A DNA stretch of 64,000 nt from Melieria omissa (Eukaryota; Arthropoda; Insecta; Diptera; Ulidiidae): contig OZ020267.1 in assembly GCA_963971225.1 (NCBI GenBank), positions 51,097,993 through 51,161,992 on the forward strand. The letters are read 5' to 3'. Under the pieces are notes generated by a model. The model made no database searches. It saw only the letters and a list, made by a program, of their open reading frames with translations, and had not been told where the DNA came from. This document shows, piece after piece, positions 46,921 to 58,682 of this stretch. Every line of letters begins with the position of its first letter. Positions within the stretch are counted from its first letter, which is position 1. Made by a program: the position numbers and the translations under genes.

Positions 46921-47451
46921 GACACCGAGCAATCAACTCTCTTGAGCACACATCGGCCGAGAAATCGATGGGAAACCGGCCGACAACTCGACAGACAACT
47001 GGACTGTGTTGGCGTTCGGGCAAATGCTACTGCAAAGCGACCGCAGTTGCAGGTTGTAGTGATTGAGATGGATGAACGAAATGGGAAATTCTTCTCTCAT
47101 GATCAAGTGTCCGTCCATGCAAGCGTTTTGTCTATGGATTCGACCGCCGTCCGCAGACAACTTTGCTATCTGTCAAACTGTGGTTAGCAAAAATAACTAC
47201 TAATGAGCTTGGCGGGCCTACATGTGGCAGTGGCAAAGTACCAGAGCAAAACAAAACGCAAAACAAGTTGACATGCAACTTTACACGACTCGCTTATTAT
47301 ACCGTGAGGCAAGAATATACAAAATTTAATTTTAGATTTACGAGTATTCCTACAATTGCATATTTCTCAATCTAATATGGGGGAGTGTGAAGTAGTTTTG
47401 CGTTTTGTGAGACCACCGATCATATTTATTTTTTGCAAAAACGGTATACTA

Positions 47452-48843
47452 CAGTGGGAAAAAAGTAGTAAGACTTTGTTCATAATTTTAAAATTATTTA
47501 TTTATTCTTCCAAATCTATTTCGTTCCCCTCAAAGTAATCCCTCCGGCCCCAATACACTTGTGCCAACGTTTTTTCCAATCCTCGAAACAGTTGTTAAAG
47601 TCATTTTCCGGAATAGCCTTCAATGCGCGTAGCGACTCACGTTTAATGTCTTCAATTGACTCAAAATGGTTTCCCTGAAGCGGTTGTTTGACTTTGCTGA
47701 ACAGCTAGAAGTCACACGGACCTAAATCAGGCAAATACGGTGGTTGTGAAACGATATTGGTTGAATTTTTGGCGAAAAACTCACGAAGAACCATTTTTTG
47801 TTTGGAATCAATCGTGCTTTCACTTTTCTCAGAATCAAATGATCTTTTAAAATGGTTTTCACTGATGCTTCCGATATTCCAACGATGTCAGTAATGTCTC
47901 TGACTGTTAATCATCGGTTCTCGAGCACCAATTCCTTGATTTTATTGACGTGTTGATCATCAGTAGATGTTGATGGTTCGTCATCAACGCGTTCTCGACC
48001 CTCTTTGAACAATTTGTACCAATAAAAACACTTGCTCGCGACATACAATTATTACCGAAGGCCTTTTGCAACATTCTGAACGTTTCGGCACTAGAAATAT
48101 GATTTCGAAAACAAAATTTAATGGAACTTCTTTGTTGAATAATTTCACTCAATGTAAAAATCGCTGAATGCACTTTTTGTACTTCAGAAAGACATGATTA
48201 TGATTATTTTAACCCTTCGCTGCATGGCATTGCATATATGCAATGTTAACTTTTAATAGATTTGGATTTGTATATTCATTATTTTACAATCATTCATTTT
48301 TCAGCTGTGTCTTTTACGTTAAACCATTTTATTACTAACAGAATTTTGCGAATAACTTTGAAAGTATGTTCAGAAGAATCGAAAAAACAATAACTGTTCT
48401 GATTTGGTGAAAGAATTTTGGTTATTGATGGCGATGGTGATATGGCGGTGGCCGTCGTTCAGCTGTTTAGTGCGTTGAATTACGAGTAAACAATGACGCC
48501 TGATCTCTGTTCCACTCCCCGTAGTAGCCAACACTAAAACATAGATAAAACCGACTTTCATTTCGGCGGTAGCGTTCTCACAAGGATACGGAACATGTTC
48601 GCAAAACTTCTTTCATAGATACAGGAATTCCACAAAACTTCGTTTTTACCATCAGAACTTCAAAAGCAACAAGAACTATATGACAAAAATGTTTTTCCTT
48701 CACGGAAATTAAATCATGCAACGAAGGGTTAATGTGACATTTGGCACAGATGTCACTGAAAGTGATACCAACCTAGAAAAAACATATTTCGAGGAATGGG
48801 TTTCCGCGCGAAATTGAAAAGTCTTACTATTTTTTGCCCACAG
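47452..48843 (-). mobile_element. Tc1/mariner-class element with deleted transposase
   Basis: The ends CAGTGGGAAAAAAGTAGTAA and the inverse of CTGTGGGCAAAAAATAGTAA are flanked by TA (47450-47451, 48844-48845). On the minus strand (about 48175-47500) the N-terminal helix-turn-helix (IKFCFRNHISSAETFRMLQK, LTVRDITDIVGISEASVKTI) and the C-terminal part (LGPCDF, NHFESIEDIKRESLRALKAI) are readable in shifted frames with stops. The catalytic middle is missing. A TTAA MITE (48213-48728) is nested in the 5' non-coding side. Confidence 0.8.
48213..48728. mobile_element. TTAA-flanked MITE nested in a mariner-class element
   Basis: CCCTTCGCTGCAT at the left and its inverse ATGCAACGAAGGG at the right (12 of 13 positions match), each bordered by TTAA (48209-48212, 48729-48732). 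516 bp, non-coding, piggyBac-like ends. It inserted after the surrounding element. Confidence 0.82.
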
Positions 48844-48999
48844 TAGTAAATTAATGATACAAATATTTATTAAGGGTGTGGCTCCGAAGACTGGGGACTG
48901 TTCTCCAGGTGGTGTGTCAATATCCTTCATTAGAAGAACGTCCTAGAAGAAGATACATATGAGCTTCTTGGCTCAGCTTTCTTAATTGGTCTAACCATG

Positions 49000-49170
49000 C
49001 TATCGCATTTGAATATAAGGGATATAGCCAGATTAATAATGGAATCCTTTTGGCTCTCAGCGCTGTAAGGGGGGAGTGGCGCCATCCACTGTGGTATCAC
49101 AATGAGCCATAATTTGTGCCAATTGAGCTTTTCATGTAGAGGGCTGTCACTCCAACCTAACCTAACATAA
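49000..49170 (+). mobile_element. 3' tail of a non-LTR retrotransposon
   Basis: The block TGTGGTATCACAATGAGCC, then GCTGTCACTCCAACC and a CTAACCTAACA end resembles the 3' UTR of R1/Jockey-like elements that end in CCTAA units. Only the tail is present. Confidence 0.45.
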
Positions 49171-50285
49171 GTTGCATGTTAAGAGCTTTGATACGAGGGT
49201 TTTAACATGTGAGAGAGCCCAATATAGCAAAGTATTCGTATTTATGTTTGGGATGTCCAACAGCCTCGATTCAGCCATGATCATCTATCGCTCGTCTATT
49301 CCATGCTCCTCAATTCTCGATGAGCTTAAACAGAACGCGTACACGTTTCTTCTTAAAATGTTTTACCTTAGCAATTAGTAGCAATTTTAATAGCAATTAG
49401 TACCAACGCCGACGAAGAAAACAATGTATTGTACTTATCTGACTAATATCTACTCTCAACTGGTGGATGACTACTTGAATTGAAATAGATGAAACTACTT
49501 CTTTGTAAAATTAAAATTAAATTAAAAAATATGCTGTATGCGAAAAGGGAAGTCAGGCGAATCAAATTGGAAATCTGTAAAGTTGCCACAGTTCTATGAA
49601 AGTTAGAAGTAAGTTAGAAGAACTTCTTAGTATTACTTCATTGCACAAAATATGGAACTTAACATTTACCGCTGAACTCAAGGGCCACAGTTTTTTGGTG
49701 TATCTGTCCCTAATACCGATGTCGATAGGAGTACGAAATATAAAAATCAGGGCGTACAAACTGTGAAAAATCTCTTCTGATTTCTTTCACTATCTTAAGA
49801 TAGGGATTAGGGGTCTCTGCGAATGTTTGGATGGAGTTAGTAACAACGGATTTCCGTAGTTAGCAGTGGATTCAATGTTCGTCAACAATATTGTTGTACC
49901 AATATCATCTTGTTTAATATAGACCTTTAGGAATCTAACAAAATGTGACCGATGGGACAACTAGTTGAACACAACCTTTAGTGTTTGACTTATACAGGGT
50001 GGTTCATAAGTTTCTGTACGGCTACCCACAAGTTTGAGGTTGCTCCTGTTTTATGTTGCCACTTAAATATCAAAATATATATTAGCTATTTGGTACTCTA
50101 CTCTACTTTATTAATCATATTGTGGCAAAGTTATAAATTTTATTAACAACTATTGAACTTTTTAAAGTTCTCATTAGTATGAGTTTTGAGAAAAGCTGAT
50201 TTAATTTTATTAAACTACAATTATGAATGATATTTTGCAAAAAATTTTGGTTATAAGTTTGAGTAAAGTTTATTTTTTAACCACA
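49171..50285. other. doublesex intron sequence, no feature
   Basis: AT-rich, no gene recognised. CAGGGTGGTTCATAAGTTTC at about 49995 looks like a lone transposon terminus. Confidence 0.4.
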
Positions 50286-50710
50286 AAATGTTTAGTTTGT
50301 TAGATGCAGGAGCCAACCCTCTATATAAAAGCATACTATTTACTTTTTCACGAGGGTTCGCTATACTGTTTTTATGCCTCGATGAAAGTGGGGTTTTTGG
50401 GACATTTTTGTCGGAAACACAGTTTGAATGTATTTTTTTGGGATTGGTGTCTTAAGCAAATTTGTTGGTCGTTAAAATATCTACAAACTTGCCGAAGACA
50501 GTAAAGCGATATTCGGAATGATTTAGGACCTATTAGCATTTAAACTTTCGAAGACTTAAGCAACGAACTCGACTAAAATGAGCAAACTTCAAAGTCGGAT
50601 GTCTCTTAAACTAGAGCCAATCCAGCCAAACGGCTGGTGGATCTTAACTCAGTATACCTATAGAAAGTCGCTCAGTAGATCCCCCCATGTCTGAATTTTC
50701 GACTTGCACA
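50286..50710 (+). repeat. ~430-bp interspersed repeat, copy 2
   Basis: Same orientation and nearly the same sequence as 25433-25850, with an extra block of about 20 bp near 50617 (CAGCCAAACGGCTGGTGG, partly palindromic). It includes the same TATATAAAAGCATA box. Confidence 0.7.
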
Positions 50711-52770
50711 GTGCTATTAGCTACAACTTTTGAACTACAGAACTTGAACCTTTTATTGAACACAACTTTCGGATAGTTTATTAGAATACACATATGTGTG
50801 TTAGTCATGATGTCGTCACAGAGAATCTTTATACGCCACAAAGAATCTTCATGGTAAGCAGAATAACAACACAATCACAAACCTTTAACCTACATTAATG
50901 TGTGTTGTTGCATGATTATTAAATCACCTGAAAACGGATATTGCTCGCAAATAATCCTCATTATAATTATATTCTTTTATTGCCGGTAATCACACGAATT
51001 AAAGTTTTGTGCGCAATTATCACCTCATTTCAATTAATTGTCCGCTTAAGTGCCACAGTAGCTCAATTCAGGTGTGAACTGTGCCCTACATTCGAATATA
51101 TTGCTTCCATTTGTTCTAATGCTCAATTTCTATTGTAGATATCTGAATAGCACATTTGTACTAACCACTGACGATCTATTTAAATATATTCTTACTGCGG
51201 GTCCTAAAACCAACGATCATAAATTTAATATCGACAGTGGAAATTTATTTTTATTATTATAGAACTTTTTTTGCGAAATGATTTTGACCTACATTAGCTT
51301 TTGCTTTGAGGAGTATAAGTGGTGATAGTTCAATATAAAAAGCGACTTTGCTTACTGGCTTACTGACTGCCAACAATCACAAGTATTATCCTATAATATT
51401 CATATTTGGCCACACATATCCTTCGGGAAAACATTAGCAACTGTACTACGTTATTTCGAACGAACTTTAACCGATTGAGCGCTGCTCATCTTTGCATCCA
51501 ATTTCGATCACAAAGCGCTTTACATACCAAGTAGGTACAAATAAAATGTGCCACGCTCTGGGGGGACATGGGTAACAAAAAATTCAGTGATCTGTTTTTT
51601 TCCAATTCCGCCGAGTGCTTCTTCTGAGTGCCGCTTCTTCTGGGGCAATGTCAGCTCTAAATCTCGTAAATTATTTGCCGAAATGTCCTGCCAAGTTGTG
51701 TTTTTGCTAATTTCTGTTTTCTGCCTCTTATCCTTCGTTTTATGTTTTTGCGTTTTCGTTTTGCAAAAGGCGCAACAAAAACGTCAAAGCGCGGACTTTT
51801 AGTAATTGAAACCGAAGCCGGACCGAAAAATTTTTACAACTTCATTTTTACGAGCGTCGACTTTGGGATTTCAGTTCTGAGCTGCTGTCTCGGTTGTGGA
51901 GCCGCAGCGGACACGGCACGACGCACAGTGTCGCAAGTGTGGCCAAAAATGGTAACAATAAATGTTACAAAATGACTCAAATGAATATGAGAATCGACAG
52001 ATAATATCTCAACTAAGAAAAATCCGTTATCTGATCTACAATATTCTACTCTGTTCGATTTTTATGTAGCTTCAAAGTTGATGTTAAAAAATACGCATTC
52101 GTTCCAAGTTTGTGGGTAATTCTTTATGCTGAATGAAAAATCAAATACAAATATAATTTATATACTAAAATAGTCCTGTTATATGTTAAATAAAACTTGG
52201 GAATTTATCCTGTACGGCAGTACTATTTTTTGGTTTGTGCTTTGAAATAACTGTGAAATCCCGTTACATTGAAAAATTACGTTTTTCGGTTTGCTTCTAA
52301 CAAGGAACCAAAAGGTTGGTGGAAAAAAGTTTGAAAAACAAAAAAAAAACTTTTTTAATTCCAACCCTAAATTACTCAAAAAAGTATGTTTTTACTTAAT
52401 CCGGAGTAATTTTTTTTGCCTTTAAGTGCCTATTTGGTTCTTATTCGCATTTTTCTAGGGACGCCTCCACTAAAAATACGTGGTTTCTTCGAACTGTGGC
52501 GTAAAGCTGAAGCCAGAAAGCGGTCAATACAAATTTATTTTCTTTTAAATTTACTGAAAAATAAGACACTCGTTGATGTTAATCAAGAACAAAAGCAAAG
52601 TATGCGTCCCCACCTAAAAATTTACTTTTTGCCTTGGCACCTACAGTAAAAAATTTTGATTTTTTCCAAATATGGCTTCCGACGTTCAATGAAAGTAGCA
52701 GGAAAGCAACTGCTGAAATGATGAGCTGTATAAAGGACAAGGTTGGCACATTGTTTGTATCATCAAAAGT
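50711..52770. other. doublesex intron sequence, no feature
   Basis: AT-rich. Open frames at 51548-51975 sit in a slightly GC-richer patch but match no family I know. Confidence 0.4.
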
Positions 52771-53155
52771 AGGCAGAATGCCACGCCCACTTTAAAGATC
52801 TAAATATGGTATCACAAGCTGAAAAAATTAAACATTAAATCTTAAAAGAAAAGTTTTGGCCACTTTATATTTTATATTTTTTTTATATATTCTCCAGCTG
52901 CCACGCCCACTTTAAGGTTTTAGAAAGCTTACCAATTAACTTTACATTGTGGAACTAGTATCGTAAACAGCCTTCTAAAAATACAATTTTAATTGTAGTA
53001 AAAAATGAACATTTTTTAAGGTGGGCGTGGGAGACCGCCCATTTTTAATGTCATTATTTTAAGCTCAAATACAAAATGTCATAATTCTATCCCTAATATT
53101 AAGAAAGTTATTTCAATATTGCAGTTCCTTTCGTATGGGAGGTGGGCGTGGCAGT
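52770..53155. repeat. Repeat cluster with GCCACGCCCACTTTAA motif
   Basis: GCCACGCCCACTTTAA occurs directly at about 52780 and 52898, and the inverse GGTGGGCGTGG at about 53020 and 53142. The arrangement suggests a degenerate composite repeat related to the ACCACGCCC units at 12.4-14.3 kb. Confidence 0.5.
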
Positions 53156-54190
53156 GGTCCAATTTAATGATTTTTTGTAAATTTCTTAGTTTTCATCACG
53201 AAAAAAATGTCACCAAGTTTCATCGAAATAGGACAACGCAAAATATTTTTGGCCGCAGCATATATGGGATTGCGACACTGTGCGACGCAGTCGAGAATGT
53301 CTGCCAGTTGTCAGTTATTAGTTGTTGTGTTATGCTTAGTTCGGCGGCGAACGCTTTGGAGTGGGACGTGCTGTCCACTGAGCTCTGGATTAAAGTGCAT
53401 GCAATTTCTGCTTGCAGCAATATTTCGATGGTTCTAAGCTATCTGCGAAAACCCAGATACGCTAGTTAGATAGTTTTCGTCTAAACACTATTTCGAATAT
53501 CACAACTAATGGTTTTTTCAAACAGTTCGCCGCAGCTGTTTCTTGGTTACGACAACGATATCCTGGTGCGAGGTTGCGCTGCTGGTCGAGTGCGTTGCAC
53601 CTTCTGCCAGTTGCACATGTGTAGACACACCGAAACGTCGCGAATTTGTTCGGCGCAATTCATGCCGCGTTGTAAATTAATTAGCTGAAATGAATCGATT
53701 TAAGAAATAAAGTTGGAAGCAGTTTCGAGAAGTTTGGCCACAGCGAAGCCGACGTTTACGACTTCTTGCAGGTGTAGTTAAAACGCGTGCGGCAACGACG
53801 ACGGCGGCTGCGCTCGTATCCGCTTATATGAGCGATAATGCCGACCCGGCCGTGCAGCGCGGCTTATTGCACTCGTGGCATGGCTGGGCGGTCGCTACCT
53901 CTTAACATTTACTGTGCGGCGTTTTGATGCTGCCACACTTTTCCAATTGAAACTGGGGCTATGATAAATTTTCAAGGAAATAGGTAGCCTTCAGTAATTA
54001 CGGATTATTTAATTAAATCGTGAATTGTGGTTAATTGAAATACAGTTAATTTAATTTCATGTCTCGGAATTCTTTTTCTTTCGAATTTTGCGAAAACATT
54101 TTTTGAGCGATTTCATATGAAGCATAATTAAAAATTAAAATTTTTGAGACATGTTTAGTTTGAGCATATGGTCTCGCTAGGCGCTACCGG
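53156..54190. other. doublesex intron sequence, GC-richer core
   Basis: 53240-53930 is clearly less AT-rich than its surroundings (CGACGACGGCGGCTGCGC) but has no consistent gene model. It could be an enhancer or a non-coding exon. Nothing specific is recognised. Confidence 0.35.
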
Positions 54191-54193
54191 GTT

Positions 54194-54650
54194 AACACTA
54201 GAAAAACCATTGCGGTCATTTTTACGGTTTCTTATTTTTAAATATCTGTGATTTCTTCAGTATTTCTATCAACTTTTGCTTGGTTTAATTTTTAATTTTG
54301 ATTTTTTGATTACCTATTTTTTTAAATTTATTTTGGGAAAAATGAGCCAAAACCGATATGTATTTTTCGAGATAACAGCACATATGATATGCAGTCTTTG
54401 TAGATATGGAAACTTGCGGTCTTTCTGGTGTTAAAGGATACAAAATATATCGATCCTTTTCCCTAATTAGTTTTATTTTAAATACGTCCAGAACATGGAA
54501 AAAATTTGAAGATATTTTATTTAATAACGTAAAAGATATAAGTAACAATTAAAATAAAATTTAAATACATTTATTTTAAATGCGTTAGGAAAAGATTACA
54601 ACTGTCACCAACTCGCAGCTGTCCTGCCATTGTAGGTACAAGACACTAGT
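54194..54650 (+). repeat. Interspersed repeat, uninterrupted paralogue of 40 kb
   Basis: It begins near TTAACACTAGAAAAACC and contains ACGGTTTCTTATTTTTAAATATCTG followed in order by the blocks shared with 39990-40770. It shows what the 40-kb copy looked like before the mariner derivative inserted at its TTTAAATATC site. Confidence 0.65.
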
Positions 54651-54659
54651 GCTGAGAGA

Positions 54660-55255
54660 ACCTTACTTACTTACTTAACTGGCCATAACAACCCGTTACC
54701 GGGTTACGGCCTGCCGCAAAACTTCTCTCCAGGCGCCTTTGCTTCGCGCGCGCCTTCTCCAGTTGGTCACACCAAGAGATACCAGGGCCTCTTCCACTTG
54801 GTCCTTCCACCGGAGACACGGCTTCCCTCCTCGCCGTCGACCTCCAACCATCGTATCGAACACCTTTTTCGCCGGAGCTTCGTCGTCCATGCGGCAGACA
54901 TGACCAAGCCAGCGTAGCCGCTGGATGGTAATTCGCTGCGCTACGACCATGTTCTTATACAGCTCGTTATTGGTTCGTATGCGATAGTCGTCACCAACAC
55001 GAACAGGGCCGAAGATTTTGCGAAGTACCTTCCTCTCGAACACTCCAAGGGCCGCTATGTCATTTCGTGTGGAGAACGGGCAAGATGAGCGTCTTATAGA
55101 GTGCAAGTTTTGTCGGTCGAGAGAGGTCTCTACTTCTCAATTGCCTACCGAGACCTTAGTAGCACCTGTTGGCAAGAGTAATCCTTCGCTTTATCTCCAG
55201 ACATCATTGCTGCTGTTGATGGCGGTGCCAAGGTAGACGAATTCCTTGACAACGA
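54660..55255 (-). mobile_element. 5'-truncated non-LTR retrotransposon (reverse transcriptase end)
   Basis: The minus strand 55106-54696 encodes the C-terminal region of an ORF2 protein: ERKVLRKIFGPVRVGDDYRI, LRWLGHVCRMDD, GKPCLRWKDQVEEALVSLGV, NWRRRARSKGAWREVLRQA. Just upstream, a shifted frame reads LANRCYYGL and KLALYKTLILPVL, and the YGAEAW segment expected next is missing. The 3' end is a (TAAG)n tail (54662-54675), as in RTE- or CR1-like elements that end in short repeats. Exact clade not assigned. Not functional. Confidence 0.8.
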
Positions 55256-55283
55256 ATTCCTTGAGAGAACCTTTCGTCGATAA

Positions 55284-55794
55284 CACAGTGCAACACTGAA
55301 AAAAGGGACAAGGTCAAACCCATCTCATTCGATAGAGGATATCAGTAGATGAAACAGTGCCAAGGGATTTTTCCCGGAATGTTCGAGTTTTTTTTTAAAT
55401 TGAGTTTAAAGATGGCGGCTTAAAGCCCCTTCCCGAAACTTTTAAAACATCATATCTCTTGACTCAATTGTCCGAAAGGAATAGTTTTAATATAATTTAA
55501 TAATTTTAATTTTTAAAAATACATTTTTCCAAAAAGGATATTGTGTCATCGACTTCATTTCATTAGCTTTCATTTGACGTAAAAATTATTCCTCTCTGAC
55601 ATTTAAGTCAAGAGATATGATGTTTTAAAAGTTTCGGGAAGGGGCTTTAAGCCGCCATCTTTAAATTCAATTTAAAAAAAACTCGAACACTCCGGGAAAA
55701 ATCCCTTGGCACTGTTTCATCTACTGAGATCCTCTATCGAATGAGATGGGTTTGACCTTGTCCCTCGAAATTTTTTTTTATTTGTTGCACTGTG
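55284..55794. mobile_element. Foldback element with ~185-bp arms
   Basis: The left arm (about 55284-55468) and right arm (about 55605-55794) are near-identical inverted copies, including GGGACAAGGTCAAACCCATC, GAAACAGTGCCAAGGGATTT and AGATGGCGGCTTAAAGCCCC, around a loop of about 140 bp. The ends read CACAGTGCAACA and are flanked by TAA on both sides (55281-55283, 55795-55797). It lies directly beside the truncated retrotransposon. Non-coding. A transcript would fold into a very long hairpin. Confidence 0.88.
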
Positions 55795-55997
55795 TAATCT
55801 GAGTAGCATTGATCTCCGGAAAATATACTCCTTTCTAAAGACTCCTTCCGGAAAAACCAATCTAACCAAATCATTCGTTAATCTTATTCTGGATCAACGA
55901 AAATAGAGCAATAAAGCTCAATTATGAGATAAAAAAGCTTGGGTCCTCAAAATAGATGCTGAAGATGTTAAGGGTTTATACTATTTGGTACACATGA

Positions 55998-56070
55998 TAT
56001 CCTTATTGACTGGCACGACAGCCCGATTACGAGACTAACGCCTAGCTATCCATGTTGTGCGTGTGAACTT
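55998..56070 (-). mobile_element. Fragment of the tRNA-derived SINE family
   Basis: GACTGGCACGACAGCCCGAT and the following TACGAGACTAACG-CTAGCTA match 57774-57820 of the longer SINE copy at a few mismatches. Only the 3' part (with respect to the SINE) is present. Confidence 0.7.
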
Positions 56071-57756
56071 TTGATGATATCTTCTTTACTTGAAAAGACT
56101 TTATGTATGGAGTAAGTAAACAAATATCCGCCGAAGCTTCGCACAGTTGTACGGATCTGAGAGATAAATTTTTTGTATTATCCGTCCAATTCATAGATCC
56201 AATGGACTAAATTATGTTGACTCTGTGGACATCGGTTGATTGTGTCTTACTATCGTAGAGCTGCCCGACAAGAAAAAGTAAACGGGGCAAATCGTACGAT
56301 CCCTGAAATCAATTTACGTCACGGAAAAGGTAATCTGCCTGTCGCAGACAATTTTTACTGAGCTTTCTACATTCAACGTTATTTATTGGTCATTGCAAAC
56401 GCTGCAAGAATAGAGTTTTTATAAATAATGATTGTGATAATTTCTTCGTTAAAAATTGAGACAATAGTCAAAAAATAAACACACCAAAAACATTTTTTCG
56501 ACGGCCTCTATTACTTAAGGACCATGAACAAAACACCGGAGACTCAAGTTTTTCTCAATTATTGGTTTCGGTACTTCCTGCTTACAATGTGGCAACTCTC
56601 ACTCTCATACAGCTAAAGTCAAGTTGAGACCGAGTTCGGTTCGGTGTAGAAAATGCAATTTTTAACATTTTATTCGCACACACAGCGGAAAAAACTCTTA
56701 AAATGCTTTTATGACTCCAACAAAGAGTGCATTTTCATAATTACTACCATACGTTGGCTGGCTGCGGCTGCTTAGCCGGCAGCCGTTCGAGGAGCGCTGG
56801 GTTTCGCCGCATTTCGCATTGGCAAGAAATTATTATCGTATTGTATTTTGGAATACAAAATATATACTTTACCATAAAATTTGCTCAACAAAAACAAAAC
56901 AATAAAATTTAAATTATTCTGTTCTGGCTAAATAGTAAAAATGCAGCGAGCGCTACAGCACGCGGCGGCCAAGTGGGAGACGGAGGCGCTGGCTGGACGA
57001 CCGCCGGGGCCCACTGTAGAGGCGCACAATTTATTAGTCGGTTGCGTGTAAATGCTGCGCAGTGGAAGATTAATTAAATTTACAATATAGCAAAATGAAA
57101 AGGGAAAAAAATCAGAAACAGCACGAAGACGTTGACGCAGCAGTCACAGCGAACAAACGTCAGCGGAAGCGTGAAAAGCCGACGAAAGCAACCGTGTAGC
57201 TTCTTGGGTAACCCATAAAATTTGTACTTATGTCGAGTTGAACTCCTTTCGCATGTGGCCGCCATTCATACAGTCGGCCAACAAGTCACATGCCTATTCG
57301 ACTCGCTTATGGCGTCACACTCACGCATGCCGGGTCCCCTTGCAACCTTGCAACGGTGCGACAGCGATTGCCTACGTGATCGTCTAAAATATTCCAATTG
57401 AGTTATTGCTGTCATATAAAGAGTCATTTCAAAAATATTACTGAATTGCGCACCTAATCGTAATGGGCAAAGGGCTGAGAAAAAACGGTGACACAACGCT
57501 GGCAAAGTTCTCTTATGCAAATTTTTTGTAAGGTACATGAAATTATCTCCAATATTTTTTATTTTCCAATGGATCGTGCATATTGATTTTGATGAATCGT
57601 ATGCAGACCTTTGAATCTTACTTGATGAGGTGATATTGTTCAGATCAGGCGATTGGGTGTTTTTTAAGTTCAGTTTTAGTTCTTTACTGTTAGGGTATTT
57701 TGTTGGGTTGTCTGTGCGCTGCAGAGGTGCTTCAGAGATGCTAAAAGAGCTGAGTC
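56071..57756. other. doublesex intron sequence, no feature
   Basis: Mostly AT-rich. A GC-rich patch at 56940-57050 (GCAGCGAGCGCTACAGCACG) has no gene model. Confidence 0.4.
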
Positions 57757-58086
57757 TTTTTCTTCTTCTTCTTGATTGGCACGACAGCCCGATTACGAGA
57801 CTAAGGTCTAGCTACCCGCAACCAACCGTGTTGTGCGTGCAAATGTTTTTTACAAGATTGGAAGGGACCTACAATTTTATGCTGATTCCGAACGGCGAGT
57901 TGGGAGCTTTTTCATAGGCAATTTTACTCTCAGAGGTTTGCTATTTCCTGCTGAGAGGACAGCCGCCGAAAGAAAAATTGTTGTTTTTCCTTTTTTTTCG
58001 CTGCTAACGCAACGGAGTATTGAACTCGCGGAGTCTTGACTCGCGGCCCATCGCACTAGCCAGCTGAGCTAGGGTGGCCGCCGTAG
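57757..58086 (-). mobile_element. tRNA-derived SINE, 330 bp
   Basis: Read on the minus strand, the head has a tRNA-like pol III A box (TAGCTCAGCTGGCTAGTGCG) and a B-box-like GAGTTCAATAC about 40 nt further. The body includes TCGTAATCGGGCTGTCGTGC, and the tail is (AAG)n (57756-57774). The element is bracketed by an 11-bp target duplication, AGAGCTGAGTC at 57746-57756 and AGAGCTGAATC at 58087-58097. The tRNA part is not a functional tRNA gene. A second fragment is at 55998-56070. Confidence 0.85.
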
Positions 58087-58682
58087 AGAGCTGAATCCCT
58101 AAGTTTAATTTGCAAATCATTCTAAAATTGCGTCCAACGTATTTCTTGGCTCTTCATGATTCATTTCTCTATGTTCATCATCTTAATTTGTGGTAGGTAA
58201 AGTTGTGTGCTGTTTCCTTCGTTGACCTATAAAAGTCTCTACTTCTTCGTTTCTGTTCATTTTCCTTCAACATGACGAGCACAGCTTTTAATCTCATAGT
58301 CCAAGTCGCTGTATCCCTTCTGCCAAGTTCACTTGCGGTCCAGATTGTCGTCGCTTTGAACCAGTTTTTTTTTTTTAATTTTCTTTCTTCTGTAAGCCTA
58401 AGTTGAGACTGAAATGATGCTGTTTCGCTGCTCTCTCCGTTGATTCCCCTATCGAGCTTCTAATGCTATGAAGTTTCAACCGCAGATTTTGACGCATCCA
58501 AGTATTGTTTGAGAAAAAATATAGAAGTAAGTTGTTCTGCAAGCACTTAACCCATTGCTGCCCAATGGGTAAAATTTTACCCATGAAAATTGATTTTTTT
58601 TTTAAATCACAAAAAAGTCAATGTTTGAGATCTCTCAAAACCATTGATAGGGATAGTTAGGGTAAAGATGAAACTACCTTAA

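Noticed and set aside
57995..58086. Functional tRNA gene
   Set aside because: Only the A box and a weak B box are tRNA-like; the acceptor and anticodon stems do not close, and the sequence continues into a SINE body with an (AAG)n tail and target duplications.
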